Positions 32,827-43,733 of a stretch of 64,000 nt of DNA are shown here, piece after piece. The DNA is from Lasiodiplodia sp. COLG20 (lineage: Eukaryota > Ascomycota > Dothideomycetes > Botryosphaeriales > Botryosphaeriaceae), in assembly GCA_009801085.1 (NCBI GenBank), contig VNWV01000001.1:5952001-6016000 (forward strand). Direction: 5' to 3'. The notes under the pieces are model-generated. The model saw nothing but the letters and a program-made list of their open reading frames with translations. It was not told where the DNA came from and searched no databases. The translations under genes were made by a program, and so were the position numbers. Within the stretch, counting starts at the first letter, position 1, and each line of letters starts with the position of its first letter.

Positions 32827-34464
32827 ATGGGTGCCAATATTCAGCCTGATTTCGAATGGAAGGAGACGAGCCCCGGGCGCTGGGAGCGTGACATCGACGA
32901 AGCCGAACAATTCTACGCATCTTTGGCAAAGAATTATGAAGGCAGTGGCCGCACCTTCTTCGCCATGACGGGCTTCATCTCGCTCTCGATCGACATTCCC
33001 GAAGACACTACCCGTCCAATCATCGAGGAGAGACTTATCGAGGCCCTCCGCCGCGCATGGCTCGCACTCCGCTACGACCACCCAACTATTGCCTCATGGG
33101 TAGAGTATGACCGCCTCCAAAAGAAATGCAAGAAGGTCTACGTGACGTTCCCGGCAAGTGCGCTCGAAAGCCAGCAGAGGCACTGGCTCGAAAGAACCTT
33201 CTGCATCATCTCCGACGGCCGAACCGGCCATGAGTGGTGCAACTCCGACCCGCCCGTCCCTCACCAACCAACGCTTTTCCTCCTCACTCCTCCCTCGTCC
33301 GAAGACAAAGGCCGCGTGCTGCGCCGCGACCTCATCCTCCGCGCCCACCACGACATCATCGACGGCATCGGCACTCTCCACCTCCTCAACAACCTCCTCG
33401 CCCACGCTGCCCGCGTCTACGCCCAGGGTCCTTCATCGTATCAGCCTCCATCCTTCGGCACCGAGTGGCAGAACCTCAGCCCACCCCTGCACCGAGCCGC
33501 GAACATCCCTCCCTCCCCGACCCCAGAGCAAACCACCCGCCTCGCCCACGACACCGCTCAGAACAACGCGCTCAAACAATCGGGCGATGCCGCCATCGAG
33601 CTCCTCACCGTCCCCTTCAAGCGCGGCACGCAGCTGCCCGGCAAGCACCAACGCGTCGCCCGCACGCTCCGCGCCGACCGCTCGTCCCTGCGCCTCCTCG
33701 CCGCCTGCCGCGCGCGCGGCGTGACCGTCACCCACGCCTACCACGCCGCCATCGCCATGTGCGTGCGCGACCTGCAGGAACGCGTGAACCCCGCCGGCCC
33801 ACGCCGCGTGAGCTACGTCAACTACTGCCTGGTCGACCTGCGCAAGCGCTGCCAGTCGCCCTTCGACTCGGCGCGCCACGCCGCGGCCGTGTACCACTGC
33901 ACTTCGGGAAGGGGGCTTGCGGTCGATCTGGACGTGCCGGGGGCGGCGGAGGCCTTCACTTCTGGTCAGATCGCTGCGCAGGCTGCGGATGGCGTGCAGA
34001 TGGAGGGTGTTGAGGCCACCGACAGTGACGCGGCGCGGGCGTCGATGCGGCGTAGGGAGGAGTTCGACCGCGTCGTGCGGGAGATGCGGGACTTCTACCT
34101 CTCCGTGCGTGACGACCCGGACCTCCTGGGCATGGCGCCGCTGTACTGGTCTCTGGGGACCCTGCCGTACCCGGAAGACGGCGCGACGCCCCCCGTGCCG
34201 CTGCCGGACGGGTCGCCCTCCGTGTCGATTTCGAGCATGGGCGTCATTGATAAGATCATCTCGCCGACGCATGGCCCGTTCGAGCTAAGTGATCCTTGGG
34301 TGACGGGTGAGGAACTGGGGACCGGACTGGGGCTGTTCCTGGGGACGTGGAGGGGACAGTTGAGTTTGAGCGCGGCGTATAATGACGCGTGGCATGAGAA
34401 GGAGGATGTGTTGAAGTTCTTGCAGGATTGCGAGGACACCGTCTTCCACGGACTGGGGATCTGA
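32827..34464 (+). CDS. condensation/BAHD-fold acyltransferase, Tri3-like
   Basis: Single-exon protein of 545 residues, very GC-rich at third positions. The catalytic signature of CoA-dependent acyltransferases of the chloramphenicol-acetyltransferase fold is intact: RAHHDIIDGIGTLHLLNNLL, an HHxxxDG motif near residue 177. Other features match the fungal 15-O-acetyltransferase (Tri3) group: PEDTTRPIIEERLIEALRRA with AWLALRYDHPTIAS, the middle FVNYCLVDLR-like segment (here SYVNYCLVDLRKRC), and the C-terminal SISSMGVIDKIISP. No signal peptide. Expected reaction: acyl transfer from acyl-CoA to a hydroxyl or amino group of a small metabolite. The acceptor is unknown, and there is no terpene synthase in the window, so a mycotoxin role should not be assumed. 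Confidence 0.8.
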   Translation: MGANIQPDFEWKETSPGRWERDIDEAEQFYASLAKNYEGSGRTFFAMTGFISLSIDIPEDTTRPIIEERLIEALRRAWLALRYDHPTIASWVEYDRLQKKCKKVYVTFPASALESQQRHWLERTFCIISDGRTGHEWCNSDPPVPHQPTLFLLTPPSSEDKGRVLRRDLILRAHHDIIDGIGTLHLLNNLLAHAARVYAQGPSSYQPPSFGTEWQNLSPPLHRAANIPPSPTPEQTTRLAHDTAQNNALKQSGDAAIELLTVPFKRGTQLPGKHQRVARTLRADRSSLRLLAACRARGVTVTHAYHAAIAMCVRDLQERVNPAGPRRVSYVNYCLVDLRKRCQSPFDSARHAAAVYHCTSGRGLAVDLDVPGAAEAFTSGQIAAQAADGVQMEGVEATDSDAARASMRRREEFDRVVREMRDFYLSVRDDPDLLGMAPLYWSLGTLPYPEDGATPPVPLPDGSPSVSISSMGVIDKIISPTHGPFELSDPWVTGEELGTGLGLFLGTWRGQLSLSAAYNDAWHEKEDVLKFLQDCEDTVFHGLGI

Positions 34465-34624
34465 AAGTTTCAACTTCAAGGAAGTGTGATGCGTCTCCAC
34501 AAACACTTGATGACTATGTTGCTCAATCCACGCTTTGGTACTCTTAGAATGAAATAACATTATGTCGTTTCCAGGTATCTCGTAACTGATTAGAATAGAA
34601 TGAATGGAAACAATTACATGGTTT

Positions 34625-37448
34625 TCAATGGTAGGAGGGGCCCGCAGTAGCCCGAGGAGTGCTTGGCATTGGCAAATCAAGACTGGGGTCACTGGGCATC
34701 CGAGAATGGTATCCAATGTCCTCCAGTAAGATCGCTGACTGGCTCCCTTCTGAATGATGCCGCGTGACATGGGGGCTGCGGGTCACTGGCTTTTTGCGGA
34801 CACTCAAGGCTGGTTTCAGCCTGCTGCCAGATGCCTGCTCAGTGGCGGACCCTCTCCGGCTTCTGGGGCTTGAGTGGTTTTGATCCTCGTCATAATCTCC
34901 GCGATCGTATTTCGAACGCCAATCATTCCACTTCGGTCTCTCATCCAAACGATGACCCTCGTAGTAGTATGCTCCATTCACGACGACGAGGACGCCCGTC
35001 ATGCTGCAGAGGATTCGTAGCGCGCCGCTAATCTGGTTATTGCTCTGGCATTCAATGACATGTAAGCCAAGGGTTTTGGCACTCTGCCAGATGTAGACAA
35101 GGCTTAGAAGGCGACCTAGAGTGACGACAACGAGAAGCAGTGCAATCGTGTAAGCGACAACGAAGATGTTGCCACCCCATTGTGATGAGAAGAAGATTGT
35201 GAGGAGAAGCAGGATTGCTCCTTCCACCAGTCCGGTCAGAAGCTTCGCAAACGGATTCCGGCCGCTACTAGAGAGATGCATGAGGACGGTGACGGGCCGC
35301 CAGCGGCGAGCGCTCTCCGTGGAGTTTTCACCGCGGCAGAATCCAACCCGGATGAATTTCAAAGGCTGAGTGAACGGAAACCGCGCCCAATGGTACCAGA
35401 AGAAAAGAAACTGGTCCTGAATCGACTGGATAAAGGTGTCCATCTCTTCGTTGTGCTGGTAAAGACTGGAATGCTCAACCAACTCTTGGCTGCCTTGCCT
35501 GCTTATCCGACGATATTGTTTCTTGACGTTTGAAGCCGAAGAAGATATTGTGCGGTAATAAGCGCGGAGGCCGCGGCTGACCAGAGGATGGTATCGTGGC
35601 GGAAGGTCGGTTTCCGTACTCTTCGGCGTTCCCTCCGCTTCTCCATTCGATTCGGGCTTCGTCTTCTCTATGAATTTAACCAGAGAATCCTTGGCCTTTT
35701 CTGAGAGCGCATATACTGCATAACGTCAGACAATTCATCCAAAAAGCGGCCTTCAGTCTTACCTCGTACGCGCTCGTGCGAGCTGAATTCCCACATGACG
35801 AATCTGAACACGGCATTTGTAGCAGCTGTTATGAGCATCCACAGGGACGAAAGACTTGGATATTACGTTAGTTGATCTGTTTGAAGCGCGCCATGCCAAG
35901 GAAATGCAACTAACTATTGCTCGCAACTGAACATGAAAAGCGGGGTGCCTATGTTAAGAAAGAGGGGTCCAATTCCGACAATAAAGATTGCTATTCTAAG
36001 CCGAGTTGGTTAGCGTAATAAAAGACAGCGGACCATTGAGTGCTTACTGCACGATGAATACCATCAGGCCAAATATATGCCAGTAGTGTGGCCTGTTCTG
36101 CCATTTGTCGACTTCTTTACGGATGTGCCAGAAGGTGTTTGAGTAAGTCACCTGTTCCGCATCAAGGGCAGTGTTGCTCAGCCCGTCGGCATATCTGTCT
36201 GGCAAGATGGATTCTTCCTCTGGAGGAGCAGTTAACCAGCTCCGCAAAGTCAAGAAGGTGACTTTATAGAGAGCCTTTGGTCGTGCACGACCGTCTACCT
36301 TTTCTCGCCTCCCAAGCCTGCTGATAATGTCTTCACGGTAATGCTCGAATGAGCCGACATCGATGCGGTGCAATCTTCGTATGATGGCGGATATCTGTCC
36401 AGACCTATGAGTTGACATCCGTTCAGTTATCATATGCAGAGGCTTACACTTTTTCCCGGGAGCCCTAGGCTGAAGGCTGCAGACATCAATCCAACAAGCA
36501 AGCTCGAGCAGAATGCTTCGGAGTCCCGAGGAAGGATCCTGGCGCATATCAGTCAGTGTGGACCATGGGACCCTCACGGTGAACTTACAAGTTTCCGAAC
36601 GTAAGCAAGACTGGGATCAAAGCCATCAAAGTCGTGGCAGCAGATGATGCTGCTTTGTCCCATTCTGTCGCTAGATCCAGGGCCGTATTGATGTCACCCC
36701 AACACTTCACATCCCAGCCGACGCCCATATACGAAGTAGTCACCATCCAGTCGGCGGCGTCCGCTGTTGAATTTGCTTCCCTACTTGCATCCTCGAGCGC
36801 ATCCCTTAAATATTGCGTTGTGACGTTGGTAGTCAAATTTCCTTGGACTAATTCAATGTCGTATATCTTTTTTCTGAAGTTGCGGATGAACTCTGACCCA
36901 TAGATGCTTAGGTTTGTATCTGCCCCCTTCAAAGTGGTGCTAAGGGTTGAGTTGCACGGGAATGAAATCTCGCTGTAGACATCAAGATCCCAAGCAATGT
37001 CGTCTAGAGGGTCAGGATAGTAGTTGTACCGGTGGTCGATTTCTTCTTGCAATGTCCAGTTATCTTCGGTGTAATATCTCCACCACCATTGGAGGTCGGC
37101 ACCTAAGATCCTCCAACCCAGTTCTTCAACGCGGAAGGCTCTTGCCTTGGTGTTGTTCACGGCGAACGTTGGAGCTGGAACATTCAGGTGGCTGAGCCAC
37201 TCGGTGGCATTGTTCGGATGCTGGATCTTTGAGAACTTCGTTGTTTGAATTTGGTGTACAGTGGAATTACGAGTCGCTTCGGCGTTAGTACGATTAAGTG
37301 TCGCGTCGTTTAAGACATCCTCAAATAACCACTCAAGAGAGTACTTTGGCCAACATGTTTGGCTCACGGCCTCGTCCGCAGATATGGCTTGGCAGTTATG
37401 TATGAAAAGGATGGTTAGCGCGAGAAAGGTGACAGTGTGCGAAGACAT
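34625..37448 (-). CDS. unrecognised multi-pass membrane protein with secreted-type N-terminal domain
   Basis: Not recognised. Six exons (37448-36589, 36538-36448, 36394-36048, 35995-35915, 35854-35763, 35715-34625) close in phase to 853 residues. A signal peptide (VTFLALTILFIHNCQAISAD) leads a roughly 240-residue domain with about ten N-glycosylation sequons and several cysteines, rich in Trp and Tyr (DLQWWWRYYTEDNW). Then come hydrophobic spans TLMALIPVLLTFGNL, SSLLVGLMSAAFSLGLP, a long cytoplasmic-looking loop, HIFGLMVFIVQIAIFIVGIG, SSLWMLITAATNAVF, and near the C-terminus LLTGLVEGAILLLLTIFF and VVAYTIALLLVVVTLGRLLS. The tail is basic and serine-rich. The topology suggests a surface sensor or channel-like protein; no catalytic motif is seen. 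Confidence 0.72.
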
Positions 37449-38680
37449 TCTGGTGGGAATGCGCTATCACACGTCGCGACGGCAGAGAACAGGTGAAAAA
37501 GTTGAAGCATTTGCATCCTATTAAGAGGCGAGTGGATATGCGATGAGGGTGTATATAGGCTGAGGGCGGGGGCCGGACGACGTAGACTTTCAGACCCCAC
37601 TGGAGGCTGAAAGGAGCGGCCCCCAATCCCTCTATCGCTGAGACAAATGGCGGAAGGTTCCAATTTGGTCGAGACTTCAGCCTTGTGGCACCGGTTGTGC
37701 AGCTGATCGGCCCTCCGACGCCCTTTCTCGTCCAATCCTCCGTGATGCCGCGCACCTTATCACGTATGTCAGCACAATGCTTATGCAGTCGGGAGAAGCC
37801 GCGCCCATGTTGGTGCGAAGAACACGCGGCATGAGCAAAAGAGAAGTACCTATAGAGACGTTTTGGATAATGGGCCGGAATCTGAAGCTGAAATATATAC
37901 GGCCCAATCACACATTAGTCGAGGCAAGGGAGTGATAGTTTTACGCTGCCATACTGTCGTACCAGGGTACTGCAACGTACGCCACACAACAATATGGCTA
38001 ATAATAGTGGACAGGCGGTAAATTTCGATCCAATCAGAAGCAGGGTGTTGTGAGTGCGTATTATTAATCCGAACGCCGTTGACTTGAAAACAGCCTTTCC
38101 GGACGATGGCCATTTGCTTTTATAGAGTGGTTATTGTCTATCTTCGCCGAATGCGGATGATACCGAGGATACAGCCCGTAATTGTGCACCAATATCTTGT
38201 TTCACGAGTGTTACTCGAAATGTACGGTCAAGCTAATTTTGTAGTTCAAATCGAAGCTATTCGGTTAGCTCGTCTTCCGTCAACCAAAACGGTGATGCGA
38301 GTCTCAAGACCCTGGTCTCACGTCGCGCTACCTCAGACTGGCAGCACAGGAGACTGCTCCGAGATTTCTTACTGACTTTGATGCCCTGCTGAACATTCGT
38401 GCCAAGGTCAAAACTCCTAGGAGCGGAAGGCTTTCGTTCTGATTTTCATAGAATCGTCGGGTGCGTCGAGTGTTCGGAAAGGGACCGCGAGTTGCCGCGT
38501 GTTGCCGGCCATGGGCCGAGTCCGATTGGCGCACATACCTCTCTTCCCCAGATTACTTCGTCTCCATCACAATCCGCTGCACTTACCATTGACCGTTTAG
38601 AGAACGATGCACGCTTTCGCGGCCACCTGGGAAACGACCCCGGGATTATTTGCGTCGTAGGGCGCTTACGTTGAACGACC
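37449..38680. other. intergenic, no gene seen
   Basis: Lies between the divergent membrane protein and regulator genes. Only short overlapping frames. It holds both promoters. Confidence 0.5.
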
Positions 38681-40928
38681 ATGGCCGACGACTCGTCACG
38701 CCCACCGAAGCGCACGCGTCAAGCTTGCGAAGGCTGCAGGTATGCTGCTGTGGAACGCGCTCCGGCGCCATCATTTGATCGGATTCTGAATCCTTCTAGG
38801 CGCAAAAAGACACGATGTCCCGGAGAACAGCCTGCGTGTTCACTCTGTGTACGCCTTGGTCAAGTCTGTTCTTACAGCGAGGGCACCAGTCACGGCATCA
38901 AAATTCAGGATTCCGACCAGAGCGTTGTGAGTGTCACTAAATCAACCCAGCCTTAGCATACTCTAATTAGTGTCCAGAGCGAGCGTCTCCGAAGCCTCGA
39001 GAGCAAAATGGACCTGATGCTGAATGCAAATTTGTTCGTAAGCCCTGGCTACTCGTACCGTGACCGAGGCTGACTGGTACACGAAGCTATCGACCCTCCC
39101 CTCAGCCTGCCCTAGCTGTAGCACCTATTACCGAACGGCCATGGTCTGTGCAGCAGCCATCACCGCAGAGTTCAAGGTATCCAGTCCTTTGCATACGCAG
39201 ACTCGCTTCCGCTGACCTACACTAAGTTCTTACCCACCAGCAGATGTGCTGAATGATTTATTAATCCGATATGAGGAGCGCTGTAACTACCAACCTCTAC
39301 CACTATTTGGCCCCGGCTTTGCCTCCGAATTCTTCCGCACCTTCGAGTCCCGTGATGATGAACTTGTTACTGCACTTCTGGCCATTGCATTTCGCCTCTT
39401 TCACGGCCGCGAAGACGCCGTTGGTGCTGACGTGTCTGACAATTATGCCGCAAGAGCCAATGACTTGGTCACTAGAAGGTTAAGCACCGGTGGTGTTAAT
39501 CTGGCAACCCTCCAGGCCCTGTGTTTACTTTCCTTTTGGGAGTTTACTGGTAATTTCTCTACCACCATTTTGCTTCAACTCACTGACTCTCGCAGCCGGC
39601 CAGAAAGAACGCTCGTGGCTTCACTTGAATCTTACCCTCAGCCTTGCCCAAGAGTCTAGACTCGTTGAAGAGCCAAATTGGACCGTCGACCCGGCCGAGC
39701 TCGAAGAACGTCGACGGTGTGCTTGGTCATTATACGTTCTTAGTCGTACATTCGGCCTTGAACCGCCGCTTTCTACTTTTACCTGCCGCTTCCCCGGAGC
39801 CATTCACGCTGCACACGACCATACGCCGCAGACGCCAACCCAGGATACGGAGATCATATTAGCAAACAGCATCAAGTTATACGAAATCTGGGGCAGAGTG
39901 CAGCATTTCGCCGCGCAGTCCAGTTCCGAAGCTGGTAAGAGCCTATGGACAGGAGACTCCGAATACGGTTCCATAGTCTCCGCCCTGATGGAATACGAGT
40001 CCCAATTCCCTGATGAACATCGCTTTTCCGAGCAGACCGCTGGCAGATTCAAAAACAACCCGGCATACTGGGCTCCCTGGTTCTCTATTCAATTCATGTA
40101 TCACGCCATACTCTGCGTGCTGAACCACCCTTTCCTCTTGTCTGTACGGCTGGATCCCATAAAAGATAGCACCCCCAGAACCTTTCGGCAAAGCACCTCG
40201 GACCAGGCAAAGCTGCACTCCTACTGGGCATTCCGCTTCAGTACGGTTGCAAGGGAATTCGACTATACTATTACAGATCCGTTTATCGCATATGCTATCA
40301 CGGTGGCAGCGACAATCTTTGATCATTACCGACTATGCGGGGAGACGCAGGCCAGGAGGGATGCGCGCGACAAGTTCCTCAAATGCCTGGCCTTTGTTCA
40401 GCAAGTTGGGAGAATCTGGCCCATAGCTGCGAATATGGTAAGCTACTCAAAAGTTCGTTATTGCATCAAGCTGTGCTGACCGCAAAACAGGCTCAACTGT
40501 TGCAAAGCCTTGAGAGGACCACCACTGCCCAGCTCCAAACCGACACAGACTACTCTCGCGAGAGAACCGCAATTTTATGGACTCTTCTTAGTTACAGTGC
40601 TGTGAGCGCTTCATGTTCTACCTCGGAGCCATCGCTCTTCAGCGACTCATTACTACCGCAACATGCCAGACACTCCGCTAAGCTCACGGATATCCCATTG
40701 TACCAGCCACAAGCTCCTCCTAGTCAGCCTTCACTCAGCAGAGCAACATCCGGTGCTCTAGAGGCGCAGGCTGAAACCAGCCAAGTCCAATTTACACCGA
40801 GTTCGAATGGAGATTCAAATACACCACTTGTTCCCGAGCTCCGGCATTTTGAGCAGTCCCTCCAAAACACCCTTCTTGACGACGTGCTAGGGGCATCTTT
40901 TGAATGGTGGGACCAAGGAAATCTCTAA
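38681..40928 (+). CDS. Zn2Cys6 transcription factor with fungal-specific domain
   Basis: Seven exons (38681-38739, 38800-38926, 38978-39037, 39106-39176, 39227-39549, 39596-40437, 40491-40928) close to 639 residues. The zinc cluster is split by intron 1: RQACEGCR|RKKTRCPGEQ followed by PACSLCVRLGQVCSY, with all six cysteines. A short coiled-coil-like segment follows (ERLRSLESKMDLMLNANLF). The middle homology region begins SYPPADVLNDLLIRYEERCN and contains PLPLFGPGFASEFFRT, LATLQALCLLSFWEF, ERSWLHLNLTLSLAQESRL and ERRRCAWSLYVLSRTF. The exon 4/5 junction uses a TAAG acceptor, chosen because it restores the conserved PPADVLNDLL. It is convergent with a cytochrome P450 (101 bp apart) and is a candidate regulator of the 30-43 kb block. 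Confidence 0.85.
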
Positions 40929-41029
40929 ACGCCCTCGAAAAAAAAAGCACGAAATCCGCCCTTTTCTTCAGCAACAACCGTACAGAACGCTCATAATTCA
41001 TAAAAATAAAGAAAAGAAAAACACCGCCT

Positions 41030-42910
41030 TCAATCTTGCCTCGGGCGAAACTGTGCCATGGGACCCACCTTGTTGCTCACAAAGATATCCTCCAACTGGA
41101 ACTCGGTCTCCCTTTCTCTACCCGTGCCCAGGCCCTTGTGTCCCTCTCCAATCCTGCCAAGCTCGCCAGGCGCCAACCTCATATCAAAGGCCCACACCAA
41201 CCGCGCCAACGCCAGGCTCAGCTCCATATACGCCATGGGCTTGCCAATGCAGCCGCGGGGACCAATGCTGAAGGGATTGAAGACGTCGTGCAGCCTCTTC
41301 ACTGCCTCCTCGCCGCCCACATTCTCCATCGCGAGCCACCTTTCCGGGCGGTACTCGAACGCGTCGGGCACATACTCGGCGTGGTGGTGCAGGGCGTAGA
41401 TGGGGCAGCCGACGCCGGTGCCGGCGGGGATGTGGTGGCCGAGCACGTCGAGGCCTCCTTCGAGAACGACACGCGGCAGCACAGCGCCGACGGGCGGCGA
41501 CAGGCGCATGGCTTCGTCGATGCAGGCGCGGAGGAAGCCGCATCCGTTGAGGGCGGGGCCGGAGCGGATGTCTTCAGCGGAGGCGAAGGTGCTGCGAATT
41601 TCGGTAGTGAGGCGTTCCAGAGAAGAGGAGTTGTGGAGGAGGTAGAAAATGGCTCCGGTGAGGGTCGTGGAGGTGGTATCGGAGCCTGTTTATTTCGTTA
41701 ATTCTCAAGTGTCTTCGACCCTGTGAACGAAACTTACCAGCAATGATCAGCGTGTTGCTCTCGCCCCAGAGCTCAGCCTTGCCAAAGCCCTGGCCGGTCT
41801 CGGGGTCCTTGGAGTTGAGCAGGTAATAGAAGAAATCCTTGCGGTCAGACTTCCACACATCGCTCTGCGTGCGCTGTCCCACCTGCTTGCGGCTGAAGGC
41901 GAGGTACTTGTCGCGGTCCTGGTTGATCTTGCGGAACAGAATCCTGTCCAGGCCCGACTGGTGGAGCCAAGGCATCGGTCCAGTCTTCATTTCAATCAGC
42001 TTCGCCTGCATTCCAAAACAATACTCGTGGTCTGCCATTCTGGCGGGAAGGGGGGTTCATCACTTACGATATTGTGCCTCTTCGCCGCCTGCGTCAGCAA
42101 GAACGCGGCCTCCCTGTTCTCAGGCACGTCGCCCTCGAGCATGTTGAACGACTTGCCAAACGACAAATCACCCATGACGTCGAACCCCAAATAAGTGCTC
42201 CATTCAGACACATCGCGGGCAGGAGACCAAGCACCAGCATCGCCCTGACTACCACCAGCAAGCTTGCCGACAAAAGATCGCACGTAGCCGAGCACGTAGT
42301 CCTCGACGCCTTTAAGAGCGGCATCGGAGAAGGCGTGCGACATGACGCGGCGCTTCCGGGCGTGAGCGTGGCGGTCGAGAGCCGTGTGGGTGCTGAAGAC
42401 GCCCGGAGCGGCGGGGAATGCCAGGTAGAAGTCGGATTTGCGCACATTGGCGCGGTGGCCGTAGATGGCTTTCAGCGCAGCCGGATCATTGATGGAGAGG
42501 GTGTTCGGGCCATAGCGGACGAAGGGGCCTATGAAGGTATGGTTAGCATGAATTTCACTTTCACATGGCAATTGCGGGATTGCGGACCGTAGCGTTGGTG
42601 CAGCTCGTAAAAGTCAAGGTGCTTGTCTCCGAGCCAGGCGTGGTAGACGTCCCTCCAGGGAGTGATTTTGGCGAGAAAAGGACCGGGATAGCGGGCCAGA
42701 GGGTGCAGTGTGAGACGGTAGACGGCAAGCAGAACAAGCTGGTCGTGTCAGCCAATGAGCGTCATCGCTTAGTGTGGTACTCACGTAGACGGCAAGAGCT
42801 GCGGACGCAGCGCCCGCGACGTATACGGGCACAATCGCAATGCGCGATGCGTGCTCGAGTATCGACGTCATTTCGATGGCAGGTTTCTCTGAGGGAACGA
42901 ATTCTCTCAT
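41030..42910 (-). CDS. cytochrome P450 monooxygenase, microsomal
   Basis: Five exons (42910-42785, 42738-42588, 42528-42068, 42005-41738, 41685-41030) close to 553 residues. An N-terminal membrane anchor (IAIVPVYVAGAASAALAVY) precedes the proline-rich hinge YRLTLHPLARYPGPFLAKIT. Then come PFVRYGPNTLSINDPAALKA and RVMSHAFSDAALKG; the oxygen-binding I helix has a split AG|SDTTSTTLTG; the ExxR motif is in CIDEAMRLSPPV; and the heme loop is FNPFSIGPRGCIGKPMAYME with its cysteine ligand. All essential motifs are intact. The overall wording is that of the fungal P450s often labelled benzoate 4-monooxygenase or pisatin demethylase-like; a substrate cannot be assigned. An in-frame second ATG at 42871 is an alternative start. 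Confidence 0.9.
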
Positions 42911-43733
42911 TGTTGAGGTAAGATGGCGGAGCTTATGAAGAGTAGGCGGACCGTGTCTCCCCGGCCTGAACGGAAGGCGGACCGTTAGCGGCGGCTACCC
43001 AAGGCCCATATCTCAACTGTCATCCCCCGCTTCTTTCCCCCTTCCTCCGCTGCCTTCCGTTTGGGGCGCTATCTGGATCCTTCTCGCAGCTTATGAATTC
43101 GCAAAAAATGAGCGGTCAAAGAGGATGAGAGCGGGGAAGTGGGTCTGGTCTCTACGCGCCGTTTGAATACCCAACGTCATCGACCACAAACACAGCAATC
43201 GCAGAGCTTGCTGAGCCAGATGGCATCTCCGACGCCCAACTCCCTTACAAACCTAGCTGGAGTATTTTTCCGCTCTCTACTGTGCAGCCGTTTCCTAGGA
43301 GTGACCGAATACGAGGAGCCCTCCAAGGCCCGCCCTGATGATCAGAGATAACGGAGCCCCGCTCAAACACTGTCCGTCCATGCTCGTGTCCTAGCCAGGC
43401 ACCAAAATAGAAAGAAGTAATGGTGAAGCGAGAGGGATCAAGCGCTGCTCCGAAGCCTACGTTTTCCACCATTCAACAGCGATGGGCTTCCGCGCCTAGT
43501 AACTCCTCTTGTCCAAGGGGCTCTGTTTTCAAGAAGGATTTAAATCGTCATTCTAGTAGTAGGTTTTTCTTCCCTTTCAGCAGTGCCATATGAAATACCA
43601 CGGCGACCAGAGAGGAGATCTCTGGGCTGGCTTGGGTTCCTATCGATACGCTCTTGAGGAGCTGGTGAGAAAGTTCTTCCCAGATTTCATTAGAGGTTAC
43701 CTATATCGTTTTCCGTTGCCTCAATCCTGGCCC
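42911..43733. other. intergenic, no gene seen
   Basis: 5' flank of the P450 gene and 3' flank of REV3. Short frames only. Confidence 0.5.

Noticed and set aside
33433..34272. 279-residue minus-strand open frame
   Set aside because: Antisense to the GC-rich acyltransferase gene; Arg/His-rich shadow translation.
32827..34464. trichothecene pathway member
   Set aside because: Only the acyltransferase resembles that pathway; no terpene synthase or other pathway gene is present in the window.
34625..37448. three separate small membrane protein genes
   Set aside because: The donor and acceptor sites between the frames are good and all phases close, giving one protein of 853 residues.
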